A stretch of 64,000 nucleotides of DNA, taken from CALJFL01 sp039964455 (GTDB lineage Bacteria > Pseudomonadota > Gammaproteobacteria > Pseudomonadales > Halieaceae). This document shows, piece by piece, positions 17,376 through 26,745 of the stretch. The first letter of the stretch is position 1, and the number at the start of each line of letters is the position of its first letter. The stretch is from assembly GCA_039964455.1 (NCBI GenBank), contig JBDVXK010000004.1, positions 1 through 64,000 on the forward strand, written 5' to 3'. The notes below the pieces were generated by a model. The model made no database searches. It was given only the letters and a program-made list of their open reading frames with translations, and was not told the origin of the DNA. The position numbers were made by a program, and so were the translations under genes.

Positions 17376-18206
17376 TCAGATTCTTATACTGCCCTCGAAT
17401 ACTACTGCCGTGGGACCCGTCATCATGACCGGTTGCCCGTCCCCGGCCCAGGCTATGGTTAGCTTACCGCCCGGCAGCTCAACTGTCACGGTATCCTGCA
17501 GCCAGCCACGGTTTATTCCATAAACCACCGCCGCGCAGGCGCCGGTGCCGCAGGCCAGTGTTTCGCCCACACCGCGTTCGAAGACGCGCAGCCTGATGGT
17601 GTCGCGAGACACAATTTGCATGAAGCCGGCATTGGCGCGCTGCGGAAAATCCGGGTGTGCCTCAATGGCGGGACCCAGGCCTTCAACATCGGCGCTGTCT
17701 ACGTCCTCGACGGCCAGCACCGAATGGGGGTTGCCCATGGAAACCGCGCCAATCTCCAGCGTCTGTTCGCCCACCTGCAGGGGATAGTGCGTGGCCATTG
17801 CGGGTGCCGCGAAGGGAATCTGTTGTGGTTCGAGGACTGGCTTGCCCATATCCACTTCCACTTCATTGTTGTCGCGAACGCGCAGCTCAATGACGCCGCC
17901 TGCAACCTCTACGCTAATCACCTGCTTGTTGGTGAGCCGCTTGTCGCGCACGAAACGGGCAAAACAGCGCGCGCCATTGCCACATTGCTCGACTTCTTCG
18001 CCGTCGGCATTGTAGATGCGGTAGCGGAAGTCCACGTCTGGTCTGGAGGGTGCTTCGACAACAAGTACCTGGTCGCAACCAACGCCAAAATGCCTGTCAG
18101 CCAGGCGCCGAATATCCCGCCGGCGCAGTTTGCAGCGTTGGCTGATCAGGTCGATAACAACAAAGTCGTTACCGGCGCCGTGCATTTTGGTGAATTTAAG
18201 TTGCAT
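17376..18206 (-). CDS. dapF: Diaminopimelate epimerase
   Basis: Interconverts LL- and meso-diaminopimelate for lysine and peptidoglycan synthesis, without cofactor, using two cysteines. Both are present: Cys75 in QCGNGARCF and Cys219 in LACGTGACAAVV. The N-terminus MQLKFTKMHGAGNDFVVIDL is classical, and the length of 276 is normal. AGGAAAGAC precedes the ATG. It sits 23 bases downstream of lysA, so one transcript carries the last two steps of lysine synthesis. Confidence 0.97.
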   Translation of the reverse strand: MQLKFTKMHGAGNDFVVIDLISQRCKLRRRDIRRLADRHFGVGCDQVLVVEAPSRPDVDFRYRIYNADGEEVEQCGNGARCFARFVRDKRLTNKQVISVEVAGGVIELRVRDNNEVEVDMGKPVLEPQQIPFAAPAMATHYPLQVGEQTLEIGAVSMGNPHSVLAVEDVDSADVEGLGPAIEAHPDFPQRANAGFMQIVSRDTIRLRVFERGVGETLACGTGACAAVVYGINRGWLQDTVTVELPGGKLTIAWAGDGQPVMMTGPTAVVFEGSIRI

Positions 18207-18229
18207 GTCTTTCCTGTGCTCTGCCTTGG

Positions 18230-19480
18230 TTACTCTGGCAAACGCTTTTCATGGCGCAGCATATCAGCGAGCGTTTCGCGCTCGCGCACCAGGTGCAGGC
18301 TATCGCCGTCGACCATCACCTCGGCGGCTCTACCCCGGGTATTGTAGTTGGAACTCATCACAAAGCCGTAGGCACCGGCGCCAAAAACTGCCAGCAGATC
18401 ACCGGGGCTGAGTGACAGCTCACGGTCCTTGCCCAGGAAGTCGGCGGTTTCGCACACAGGTCCGACAATATCCCAGCGGGCAGAGAGGCCGTCGTTGCTG
18501 TCCACGGCTGGTCGTATATCCACCCAGGCCTGGTAGAGGGCAGGGCGGATAAAGTCGTTCATGGCAGCATCGACCAGGGCAAAGTGGTGATCATCGGTTG
18601 TCTTCAGGTTATTTACCCGGGTCAACAATATACCGGCGTTAGCGGCAATGGAGCGGCCCGGCTCGAACACCAATTCCAGTTCGCGGTCGCCCAGCTCGGC
18701 GCGTATTGCCGCGATGTACTCGCCAATGCTTGGCGGCTCCTCGTCGCGGTAGCGAACACCCAGCCCGCCGCCAAGATCGAGGTGGCGAATGGTGATGCCC
18801 TCGGATTCGAGTTGGTCAACAATGGCGAGTAGCCGATGCAGTGCGTCAATAAAGGGGCTGATCTGGGTCAGTTGCGAGCCGATGTGACAATCCAGGCCCA
18901 TAATCTCGATGTGCGGCAGTTCGCTGGCGCGGCGATAGACGGCCAGCGCCTGGTCTACAGCCACACCAAACTTGTTCTCGCGCAGACCGGTAGAAATGTA
19001 GGGGTGAGTTTGGGCATCCACATCTGGATTCACGCGCACCGATATGGGTGCCATAACACCCATCTCGCCGGCGATGGTATTCAGTTGCTCCAACTCTGCA
19101 GGCGACTCAAGGTTGAAACAGCGTATACCCAGTTCCAGCGCCCGGCGCATCTCGTCGGGCTGCTTGCTGACGCCGGAGAACACGGTGCGGCCTGGCTCGC
19201 CGCCGGCAGCGACAACGCGTTCAAGCTCGCCTATAGAGACAATGTCAAAGCCAGCGCCCAGACGCGCCAGGGCATCCAGCACCGCCAGATTGGAATTGGC
19301 TTTCACCGCGAAGCACACTAGGTGGGGGCAGCCATTCAGCGCCTGCAGGTATTCCTGCAGTGCCGATTCCAGCGCGGCACGGGAGTAAACGTAGGCCGGT
19401 GTACCCACCTGCTCGGCGATGGCGTTTACCGATACGCCTTCGGCAAAGAGCTGCCCGTCCTGGTAGTCAAAATATTCCAT
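18230..19480 (-). CDS. lysA: Diaminopimelate decarboxylase
   Basis: PLP-dependent fold-type III enzyme converting meso-DAP to lysine. The PLP Lys60 lies in VCFAVKANSN; HIGSQ, LDLGGGLGV, FEPGRSIAANAG and the C-terminal GAGAYGFVMSSNYN are the known active-site motifs. The length is 416. It lies downstream of the small lipoprotein gene lptM, the usual arrangement in pseudomonads and enterobacteria. Confidence 0.97.
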   Translation of the reverse strand: MEYFDYQDGQLFAEGVSVNAIAEQVGTPAYVYSRAALESALQEYLQALNGCPHLVCFAVKANSNLAVLDALARLGAGFDIVSIGELERVVAAGGEPGRTVFSGVSKQPDEMRRALELGIRCFNLESPAELEQLNTIAGEMGVMAPISVRVNPDVDAQTHPYISTGLRENKFGVAVDQALAVYRRASELPHIEIMGLDCHIGSQLTQISPFIDALHRLLAIVDQLESEGITIRHLDLGGGLGVRYRDEEPPSIGEYIAAIRAELGDRELELVFEPGRSIAANAGILLTRVNNLKTTDDHHFALVDAAMNDFIRPALYQAWVDIRPAVDSNDGLSARWDIVGPVCETADFLGKDRELSLSPGDLLAVFGAGAYGFVMSSNYNTRGRAAEVMVDGDSLHLVRERETLADMLRHEKRLPE

Positions 19481-19495
19481 GGTTGATTCTCGGGC

Positions 19496-19651
19496 CTATT
19501 CCGGGGCGGCCGGGTCGTCGGTGGGCGCGGGTTGCTGTCCCTGGTTCTCCGCCTGCTGCGGGTCGCTGCCCGGTAGGTAGAGCGGGCCAGTCTGGCCGCA
19601 GCCCGCTAACAGCAGCGTGAGTAGTGCCAGTGCAGTGATAAGCTGTTGCAT
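19496..19651 (-). CDS. lptM: LptM (YifL)-type small lipoprotein
   Basis: A 51-residue lipoprotein. The signal peptide (MQQLITALALLTLLLAGC) ends in the lipobox LAGC, followed directly by GQTGPLYLP, the signature of the YifL/LppL family, and a Pro/Gln/Asp-rich tail. In E. coli LptM helps the LptD-LptE lipopolysaccharide translocon mature by favouring native disulfides. It sits immediately upstream of lysA and divergent from cyaY, the conserved position. Confidence 0.85.
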   Translation of the reverse strand: MQQLITALALLTLLLAGCGQTGPLYLPGSDPQQAENQGQQPAPTDDPAAPE

Positions 19652-19754
19652 GACGATCGTCCCTGCGCAAAACGGGCGATTATACAGCCCGCTAGTAACC
19701 TGCGCGAGCAGCCCTTATCATGCTTTTTTCACGGTTTTTGGATATATCCATACA

Positions 19755-20075
19755 ATGACAGAGTCCGAATTTAACGACCTGATCGATGAGACTTTCGAGG
19801 AATTGGAAACAGCACTCGATGAAGTTGAAGAGGATATCGATTACGAACTGGGGGGCGGTGTTCTCACGGTGCAGTTCACCAATGGCACGACCTTGGTGTT
19901 CAGCCGCCAGCCGCCCACTCGCCAGCTATGGTTTGCGGCGCCTGCCGGCGGCTTTCACTACGAGTACGACGCTGCCGCCGGCGATTGGCGCAATACCCGT
20001 GATAGCTCTTTATTTCGGCCCTTCGTTGTTGAGCAGATGGCCATACAGGGCGATATCAGCTTTAGCTGGGGCTAA
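19755..20075 (+). CDS. cyaY: Frataxin-like iron-sulfur protein CyaY
   Basis: Bacterial frataxin of 106 residues, an iron-binding modulator of IscS in iron-sulfur cluster assembly. The acidic first helix (ETFEELETALDEVEEDIDYE) that binds iron is obvious, followed by strands LTVQFTNGTTLVFSRQ and the conserved RQLWFAAPAGGFHY. I chose ATG 19755, which gives the standard N-terminus; the upstream open frame to 19617 overlaps lptM antisense and is not family-like. The divergent cyaY/lptM arrangement is conserved. Confidence 0.93.
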   Translation: MTESEFNDLIDETFEELETALDEVEEDIDYELGGGVLTVQFTNGTTLVFSRQPPTRQLWFAAPAGGFHYEYDAAAGDWRNTRDSSLFRPFVVEQMAIQGDISFSWG

Positions 20076-21062
20076 GTGATGTATCGAACGCTTTGCCTTG
20101 CTTGTATTGCGTTGATGCTGGGCTCGCTGGCGACCCGGGCTGGCGAAGACCCCTTGTATGCCAAAAATCTCAGCCCAGTGGTGGGACTGCTGGGGCTACC
20201 GTCACAAAGGACTGCAGATACCGTGGCGAGCGGGACCAACACTTTTGCCCTGCACAGTGGTATTGCCAGCCACTATGTTGCTGATGGCGAGGGCGTGGAA
20301 GATTTGAACCTGGATGGGGAGACCTTGCGGTTGGCGCTGGAGTGGCGCTATGGCCTGGCCGACGACTGGGAACTTATGCTGGAAGTACCGTGGCTGGACC
20401 ACAGCGGCGGCCAGCTCGATAGCCTGATCGATAACTGGCATGACTTCTGGGGAATGTCTGACGGCGGCCGCTCACAGGTGCCCCGCGACATACTGGAATA
20501 CCGTTACGGTAGCCCGGAAGCCGGTTTTCTATTGGAGGACGACGCTTCCGGGCTGGGTGATATCAGCCTGAGCCTCAGCCATGTCTTCTATCGTGACGAC
20601 AATGCAGCGGCTTCCTTGGCCCTGGGTTACAAGTTTGCGACCGGTGATGAGGATGACTTCCTGGGCAGCGGCAGTGCAGACTGGTTTGCAGCAGCGCGGT
20701 TTTCTGGCGACCACCTTGCCGACCTGCCGTTAACCTGGCACGGGCAGATTGGCTATCTGCGTGCCGGCGACGCCGACATACTGGCTGATCGCCAAGAGCA
20801 GAATCTCTGGTTCCTGGGCCTCGGTATCGACTGGCAGGTAGCGCAGCGCTGGTCATTACTGGCGCAAGTGGATGCAAATGGGGCGCCTGCCGATAGCGCG
20901 ATTGCGGCGCTGGGCGATGATGCTATCTGGTTGAGCGTAGGTGCTCGCTGGCGTTTTGCCCAGCGCTGGTCGCTGGATGTCAGTGTGATTGAGGATGTGC
21001 GCGTCGAAACCGCGCCCGATGTGACCTTCCAGGCCAGCCTGCGCTACCGACCCGGTCGCTAA
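20076..21062 (+). CDS. DUF3187 family outer-membrane-like protein
   Basis: Predicted secreted beta-barrel protein of 328 residues with an N-terminal signal peptide (cleavage near TRAGEDPL). The Asn/Leu-Ser-Pro start (LYAKNLSPVVGLLGLP), amphipathic strands such as LRLALEWRYGLADDWELMLEVP and a terminal Tyr-rich strand agree with DUF3187, a family of unknown function. The start is either GTG 20076, abutting the cyaY stop, or the ATG three bases on. It is probably co-transcribed with cyaY. Confidence 0.75.
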   Translation: MMYRTLCLACIALMLGSLATRAGEDPLYAKNLSPVVGLLGLPSQRTADTVASGTNTFALHSGIASHYVADGEGVEDLNLDGETLRLALEWRYGLADDWELMLEVPWLDHSGGQLDSLIDNWHDFWGMSDGGRSQVPRDILEYRYGSPEAGFLLEDDASGLGDISLSLSHVFYRDDNAAASLALGYKFATGDEDDFLGSGSADWFAAARFSGDHLADLPLTWHGQIGYLRAGDADILADRQEQNLWFLGLGIDWQVAQRWSLLAQVDANGAPADSAIAALGDDAIWLSVGARWRFAQRWSLDVSVIEDVRVETAPDVTFQASLRYRPGR

Positions 21063-21070
21063 GCCACTGT

Positions 21071-24046
21071 TTACGAAAGCTCTTCCAGGATAAGTCTCGC
21101 CTGAATCTGGTCTGCTGTAGCAAAGCCTTCGGTAAAACGTTCCAGAGTCTTCTCCAGATGTTCGCCGGCATCCGCTGCGCGGCCTGTATCCCGGCTGAGC
21201 CTGCCCAGACTGCTTGCGCTTCGCAACTCCAGGGAGAGAGCAGATTGCTCGGCGGCAACTGCCAGAGCGGTCCTAAAGCAGTGTTCGGCCTGCTCAGCGT
21301 CTCCCTTCGCGCGCAGAAATTCGCCCTTGAGCCGCCATGATTCCGCCTCGAATACCCGCTCCCCACCCTGGGCAATCTGTATTGCCTGCTCTATTGCCTC
21401 CATGCCTTCTGGGGCCGCATTTGCCACCAGGCAAGCCTCGGCCAGCGTGTTCTGCATCAAGCTTAAAAAGATACCATGCCCGGATTCTCGGGCCTCGCTA
21501 ATGTCTCTTTCCATGCCGGCCATAGCAGCCCTTGCTTCTCCGCTACTGAGTAAAATCCAGTTGCGGGCTGCCATTGGTCGGGAGAAGTTGTATTCAATCC
21601 CATACTCCTCCAAACAAGCATCGAGTGCAGCTGCCCGTGGTCGTGCGGCCTCCAGTTCTTCCTGCAAATGCTCCACATTCAGGGCTGCGTCGAGCGCGTT
21701 CACCTGTGCCAGCGGAGAGCCTATTGCTTCTGCTCGAGACCGGCAGAGCTGGGCCCGGCGTCGGGCTTCATCTGGAAAACCCAATAGCCAGATAGAAATA
21801 GTGGAATAGCCTAGCGAAGCCAGCGTTGGGTCTAAATTAAACAAGCTTGTCGGCTCCCTGAGGCCCTCCTCGGCAAGCATAGCGATACAGCGCGTGAAGT
21901 GCTCCTCTGCGTTATGTAGTTTGCCCAAGACAAGGTCACGAACACCTGACCACATCGGTTCCAGTGACAATAAAACGGCATTTTCTACGTTTTTGGACGT
22001 CTCCCGAAAAATAGACACGCTCTGTTCAGCGTCGTTCATATTTCCGGCCAGCACCTGAGAGCCGATTTGTAAAGATAGCAGGAGTGTTTTGCTAGCTTCA
22101 TCCTTGAGTTCATTGCACAGTACCAGTGCTCTTTGCAGATTTTCCCTCTTCTTCTCGGGCGTGTTGTCCTTCCAGCTATAAGCCATGCCCCGTAACATAC
22201 TTAATCGAAGATCCAGTTCGAGCTGCAGTGCTTTAGTGTCTGCTGGCAGCGAGGCGACCTGTACCAGGGCTCGCTCGAGATACAGTGCAGACTCACTGGC
22301 TGGGCCGAGGCGCAGGGCCCGCTGGGCCGCCAGTAGCAAGTACGTGGTTGCGCGAGCAGGATCGTGTCCTACTTCGAAGTGCAGTGCCAGCTCCCCGGCA
22401 ACCTCACCCTCCTGACCTCGGTACGCCTTGCTTAGAGCGTCTCCCGCACACAGGTGTAGCCGCTGGAGTCTGGCCGGTGATAGGCTATCGTAGAGTATTC
22501 GCCTGAAAATATTGTGGACAAATTCGTAGCCCTGGCTCACGCTTTTGTCGGGCCACTCAACCGCTTCTTTAGTCAGTAGCAGCTGGCTGGCCTTGGTTAA
22601 TCTGTCGCAGGCTAGCTCCACCGCGTTTGTATCACCTGCCGATATGTTGGCGACTGCGCGGGCGGAGAACGTGACGCCCACAACGCTTGCCGTTTCCAGC
22701 AGTGACAGTTCCTCATCTGTTAGCCGGCTTAGTTGCTCTTCGACAATGTCTTTAAGACTGACAGGGCTTTGCTCGCGAATCGACTCCAGGGACTGGGCTG
22801 CCCTCCAGTGATTTCGATCACAGACCAGTAACTGCTTGGCCACCAGGTAGTTGGCGAGAGTCACCACGAATAAGGGGTTGCCATCTGTGGTCTCGAAGAT
22901 GACTTCGGTCAGTTCTGGCAGTTGTGCAAGGCCCTCAAAACGATCTTCGAGATAGTCCCTCACCCCTTTCATGGTCAGTAGCTCAAGGGGTAATTCAGTG
23001 GCTCTGTGATGTTGGACCATGGTTTGCTTCAGCTCACGTATGGGGGCGTTGAGCAGGGCTGCGTCTACAGGCCGATAACTTGCAACGACAAGGATTTGTG
23101 CCGACTCCTGTCGGCGTGCAAGAGCCTCCAACAGGCCGATTGTCGAGTGGTCACTCCAGTGCAAATCCTCCAACCAGAGGATCAATGGCGATTCGGCGGC
23201 TATCGACTCGCACAAAACGCAAAACTCGCGCAACATTCGGGTTGGTGTGGCTGCTGCTATTTGAGGATCGAAGCTTGGCCCGTCGGGCGGCTGCAGCCAG
23301 GGAATTTGTTGCAGCCAGGAGGGTGCATAACGGCCAAGCTGCTGCCGTACTTGCTCTCCCTTCGGACCGCGAGCCAGGCGATCCAGTGCTTCCAGAATCG
23401 GCAGATAGGCCTCACCTTCACCATGCTGGTCGATGCATTGTCCCTGACCTACCAGGGGTACTTTGCTCACTTCCCCATGGGGAAGTGAATCCAAAAACGC
23501 TTCAACAAGACTGGTTTTACCTATTCCGGGCTCGCCGGTCACGAAACACAGTTGACGGCGCCCTTCCTCGGCATGCTTAAGCAATTCTCGTAGTTGGACC
23601 AGCTCCCCATCGCGTCCAAACAGCTTGCTTCTGCCGTGGCCTGCTGCAGTCGATTGGGTTGCTGATTGCGTCTGGGAGCTGCCGTCGTGCTCCGTGCCTG
23701 CAATAAATCGAAAACCGCGGCGATGTACAGTTTCGATGTAACGCGGTGACTTCGCATCGTCGCCCAGTGCCTTGCGCAACTCCCGCACCGCCTGATTCAG
23801 GCTGGCCTCGGTCACGACACGGTTTCCCCAGACGGCCTTTAATAGATCCGCTTTGGGCAACAATACGCCTGGTCTTGAAACCATGTACTTGAGCAAATCC
23901 CAACTCTTGGGGCGTAAGTCCACGGTTCGACCGTTCGCTGTAAGGCGCTGGGTTGTGGTGTCCAGTCTCAGCCCACCAGATTCAATAATATTACTACCCT
24001 GAGTATCGTCCAAAATCAGGCTGCTTATTGTTGTGATTATGTTCAA
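21071..24046 (-). CDS. Winged-helix / AAA ATPase / TPR transcriptional regulator
   Basis: Large cytoplasmic regulator of 991 residues with three parts. Residues about 25-118 form an OmpR/CadC-type winged helix (LRPKSWDLLKYMV, ending ETVHRRGFRFIAG). Residues about 140-480 form a STAND-like AAA module with Walker A GEPGIGKT (171-178) and Walker B LILWLEDLHWSD. The rest is helical, TPR-like. In such proteins ligand and ATP binding switch oligomerisation and DNA binding. There is no transmembrane segment, unlike CadC. It diverges from the 78-residue protein and alkylsulfatase genes and is their likely regulator; the signal is unknown. Confidence 0.85.
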   Translation of the reverse strand: MNIITTISSLILDDTQGSNIIESGGLRLDTTTQRLTANGRTVDLRPKSWDLLKYMVSRPGVLLPKADLLKAVWGNRVVTEASLNQAVRELRKALGDDAKSPRYIETVHRRGFRFIAGTEHDGSSQTQSATQSTAAGHGRSKLFGRDGELVQLRELLKHAEEGRRQLCFVTGEPGIGKTSLVEAFLDSLPHGEVSKVPLVGQGQCIDQHGEGEAYLPILEALDRLARGPKGEQVRQQLGRYAPSWLQQIPWLQPPDGPSFDPQIAAATPTRMLREFCVLCESIAAESPLILWLEDLHWSDHSTIGLLEALARRQESAQILVVASYRPVDAALLNAPIRELKQTMVQHHRATELPLELLTMKGVRDYLEDRFEGLAQLPELTEVIFETTDGNPLFVVTLANYLVAKQLLVCDRNHWRAAQSLESIREQSPVSLKDIVEEQLSRLTDEELSLLETASVVGVTFSARAVANISAGDTNAVELACDRLTKASQLLLTKEAVEWPDKSVSQGYEFVHNIFRRILYDSLSPARLQRLHLCAGDALSKAYRGQEGEVAGELALHFEVGHDPARATTYLLLAAQRALRLGPASESALYLERALVQVASLPADTKALQLELDLRLSMLRGMAYSWKDNTPEKKRENLQRALVLCNELKDEASKTLLLSLQIGSQVLAGNMNDAEQSVSIFRETSKNVENAVLLSLEPMWSGVRDLVLGKLHNAEEHFTRCIAMLAEEGLREPTSLFNLDPTLASLGYSTISIWLLGFPDEARRRAQLCRSRAEAIGSPLAQVNALDAALNVEHLQEELEAARPRAAALDACLEEYGIEYNFSRPMAARNWILLSSGEARAAMAGMERDISEARESGHGIFLSLMQNTLAEACLVANAAPEGMEAIEQAIQIAQGGERVFEAESWRLKGEFLRAKGDAEQAEHCFRTALAVAAEQSALSLELRSASSLGRLSRDTGRAADAGEHLEKTLERFTEGFATADQIQARLILEELS

Positions 24047-24194
24047 GATTTTAGCACCTGTTTCAAACTTTCACAGAATATTCAGAACTCCTTCAAGACA
24101 CCAACGCGCGAAATCGCAACTATGCGTTGGTAGTGGCTACTCCTGCAGGCGGAGTCGCTGTTCCCGATCCGGCGCTGATAAGGCGAGAGAAACA

Positions 24195-24431
24195 ATGGTC
24201 AACGACGAAAAAAGAGAGTTAGAGCCGAAAACTGAAGAACACCTGCCCAGCCGGCAAACATTCCTGCTGCGCTTCAGTGATGCTACGCGACCCGAGGCTG
24301 GTATTTATCATGGCCGGGTGGAGCATCTCGGTACAGGAAAAATGGTGCGTTTCACCACCTTTCCAGAAATCATGGAATTCGCCGGGAAGCTTATTGAAGA
24401 GGAAGCCGAAGGGATCAAAAAAACCAGCTGA
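24195..24431 (+). CDS. Small conserved-type protein of unknown function (78 aa)
   Basis: Acidic protein of 78 residues with a core RQTFLLRFSDATRPEAGIYH and GRVEHLGTGKMVRFTTFPEI, then an amphipathic C-terminal helix. The pattern of a beta sheet (FLLRF, GRVEHLGTGK), then a helix, resembles small single-domain bacterial proteins with a VEH-x-x-TG-x-x-x-x-F motif that I know only as hypothetical. I chose ATG 24195, preceded by AGGCGAGAG; the open frame continues upstream to 24033 but that part is Arg/Cys-rich and overlaps the divergent promoter. It is 65 bases upstream of the alkylsulfatase and probably in the same operon. Confidence 0.7.
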   Translation: MVNDEKRELEPKTEEHLPSRQTFLLRFSDATRPEAGIYHGRVEHLGTGKMVRFTTFPEIMEFAGKLIEEEAEGIKKTS

Positions 24432-24496
24432 TTGGGCGCGCAAATATGGAAAGCGCCCAACTCAGGCTGTAGATATTTATTAAAGGAGTAATAGAG

Positions 24497-26611
24497 TTGA
24501 TCAAATACAAAAAAAGTATGCCAGTAGCATTATTGCTGCTTACCTATTCCCTGGCGTTCACCGGCGGTCCAGTACTAGCTGCAGCGGCCGGGGGCAGCAC
24601 ATTGCCGCAGGCGGAGTCGCCTGATAAACACTTCGATCCGCAGGGGAAGCCACCCTCAGAGCATACGCTCAAAATCATTCGCAAAGCACGCAAGAGTTTT
24701 CCTTTCGACGACACACGTGATTATGACGAAGCCAGCAAGGGATTTATCGCTCCCCTGACTGACATGGTTATCCCGGCCGATGCCGGGGGCACGGCCTGGG
24801 ATGTCGCGCGTTATGAGTGGCTCAACGAGGGTCGCGATTTCGACAGCGTACACCCTTCATTGCAACGCCAGTCGGAGCTGAACCAGAAAACCGGTCTGTT
24901 CGAGATCAATCCAGGTATCTACCAGGTTCGCGGCCTCGACCTTGCCAATCTGACCTTCGTACGGGGCGAGGAGGGCTGGATCGCCTTTGACCCCTTGACC
25001 TCCATGGAGCCTGCGCGGGCTGCACTTGAGCTGCTCAACGAAAAAGTCGAGCGTCTGCCCGTAACGGCAGTGATCATCTCGCATTCACACGGCGACCACT
25101 TTGGCGGTATAAGGGGCATAGTCGATCCCGAACGCCTGGCGGCGGGTGGAACCGAGATCATCGTACCCCGTGACTTCGAGCAACACACGATTTCCGAGAA
25201 CGTCTATGCCGGCAATGCGATGAACCGTCGCCTGTTCTACCAGTATGGCGTACTGCTGCCGGCCAGTCCTTATGGGCATGCCGGCCAAGGACTCGCGCAA
25301 AATGTCTCGGCTGGCCGCATGGGCCTTCTGCCTGCGACGAGAGTCGTTGAAGACGACATCGAGGAGTTCGATGTCGACGGTGTTCGCATGATCTTCCAGA
25401 ATACGCCGCGCACCGAGGCACCTTCGGAAATGAACACCTACCTGCCTGACATGAAAGCGCTGTGGATGGCGGAGAACGTGAGCAACGTAATTCACAACAT
25501 TTACACCCTGCGAGGTGCTCAGGTGCGTGATGCACTGGCCTGGTCGAAATATATCAGCCGGGCGTACCACCTGTTTGGTCAGGAGGCAGAGGTCATGTTC
25601 GCTTCGCATAGCTGGCCACGCTGGGGTAGCGAGCGTATTCAGGAGGTACTGCGTGGACAGCGCGATCAGTATGCACATCTGAACAACCAGGTGCTTCACC
25701 TGGCGAATCAGGGGATTACTATCAACCAGATCCACAATGTTTACGAACAACCCGACAACCTTAAGCAGGAATGGTTTACACGTGGTTATCATGGCTCGAT
25801 GGAGCACAATAGCCGGGGTGTCTGGATGCGCTATCTCGGCTTCTGGGATGCCAATCCGACCACGCTGATCCCACTGTCGCCGGAGGATTCCGCGCCATTG
25901 TATGTCGATATGATGGGCGGCTCGAAGAAAATTATAAAGCGCGGCGAGAAACTTTTTGACGACGGCATGTATCGTCATGCGCAGGAAATCCTGACCAAGC
26001 TGGTCTGGGCAGAGCCTGACAACAAGCCTGCGCGAGGATTACTGGCAGACGTGTGGGAGCAGATTGGTTATCAGCAGGAGAACCCGGGCCTTCGCAACAG
26101 CTTTCTGGCCGGTGCCTTCGAGCTGCGTAACGGCATACCGACAGGCAATTCGGCCAATTCCCTTGGTCCTGACATGATCCAGGCAATGTCTACCGAGCTG
26201 TTCCTTAACTTCCTTGGCATTCGCATGGACAGCCGCAAGGCAGAGGGTCTGGAATTCAGCATCAACCTGATCACGCCGGACAATGGGGAGAAGTTTGCCA
26301 TCGACTTGTCCAATGCAACGCTGACCAACGTCGAGGGCTTTCTCAATGAAGACCCGGATCTGACTATCACGATTAATCGTACCGACCTGGAGAACATCAT
26401 GATTGGCGAGAAATCCTTTGCAGCATCGATTGAAGAAGGCATCGCCAAAACCGAAGGTGATGTCAGTCTTCTTAAAAAGCTGGGGGCGACCATGGTGAAC
26501 TTTGAACTCGGTTTTGAGATTGTGCCAGGTACTGGTTCAGGACCTGCCGAAGATCTGGGGCTGAATCCTTATGAGGTTAACGACGAATCAATTCAGGTCC
26601 GCGGCGAATAA
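24497..26611 (+). CDS. Secreted metallo-beta-lactamase-fold alkylsulfatase (SdsA1/BDS1 type)
   Basis: Hydrolyses sulfate esters of primary or secondary alcohols, such as dodecyl sulfate. It has 704 residues: signal peptide (cleavage near LAAAAGG), MBL domain with zinc motif HSHGDH at 196-201, second-site Glu in WMAENVSNV and His in FASHSWPRWG, then a dimerisation domain (YVDMMGGSKKIIKRGEKLFDD) and a C-terminal SCP2-like domain from about residue 580. The start is TTG, with a strong AAGGAGT seven bases upstream; an ATG seven codons later is the alternative. Primary versus secondary sulfatase cannot be told. Confidence 0.92.
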   Translation: MIKYKKSMPVALLLLTYSLAFTGGPVLAAAAGGSTLPQAESPDKHFDPQGKPPSEHTLKIIRKARKSFPFDDTRDYDEASKGFIAPLTDMVIPADAGGTAWDVARYEWLNEGRDFDSVHPSLQRQSELNQKTGLFEINPGIYQVRGLDLANLTFVRGEEGWIAFDPLTSMEPARAALELLNEKVERLPVTAVIISHSHGDHFGGIRGIVDPERLAAGGTEIIVPRDFEQHTISENVYAGNAMNRRLFYQYGVLLPASPYGHAGQGLAQNVSAGRMGLLPATRVVEDDIEEFDVDGVRMIFQNTPRTEAPSEMNTYLPDMKALWMAENVSNVIHNIYTLRGAQVRDALAWSKYISRAYHLFGQEAEVMFASHSWPRWGSERIQEVLRGQRDQYAHLNNQVLHLANQGITINQIHNVYEQPDNLKQEWFTRGYHGSMEHNSRGVWMRYLGFWDANPTTLIPLSPEDSAPLYVDMMGGSKKIIKRGEKLFDDGMYRHAQEILTKLVWAEPDNKPARGLLADVWEQIGYQQENPGLRNSFLAGAFELRNGIPTGNSANSLGPDMIQAMSTELFLNFLGIRMDSRKAEGLEFSINLITPDNGEKFAIDLSNATLTNVEGFLNEDPDLTITINRTDLENIMIGEKSFAASIEEGIAKTEGDVSLLKKLGATMVNFELGFEIVPGTGSGPAEDLGLNPYEVNDESIQVRGE

Positions 26612-26745
26612 TGGCAAGACTGCAGCGTCATGCGGGAATTACCGCGGAGCATCTTTTATAAACGGGCGTACGGATTCAGTCTTTCAGGCCGCGACTTTAC
26701 GCTCGAGCTGGTTTTTAAAGTTGTATTAGACACGGAGAGATAGAT

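Noticed and set aside
17616..18347. Plus-strand frame across dapF and the end of lysA
   Set aside because: Antisense to two certain genes, with no independent support.
25085..25978. 297-codon minus-strand frame inside the alkylsulfatase gene
   Set aside because: Fully antisense to a gene with intact zinc motifs; the translation looks compositionally random.
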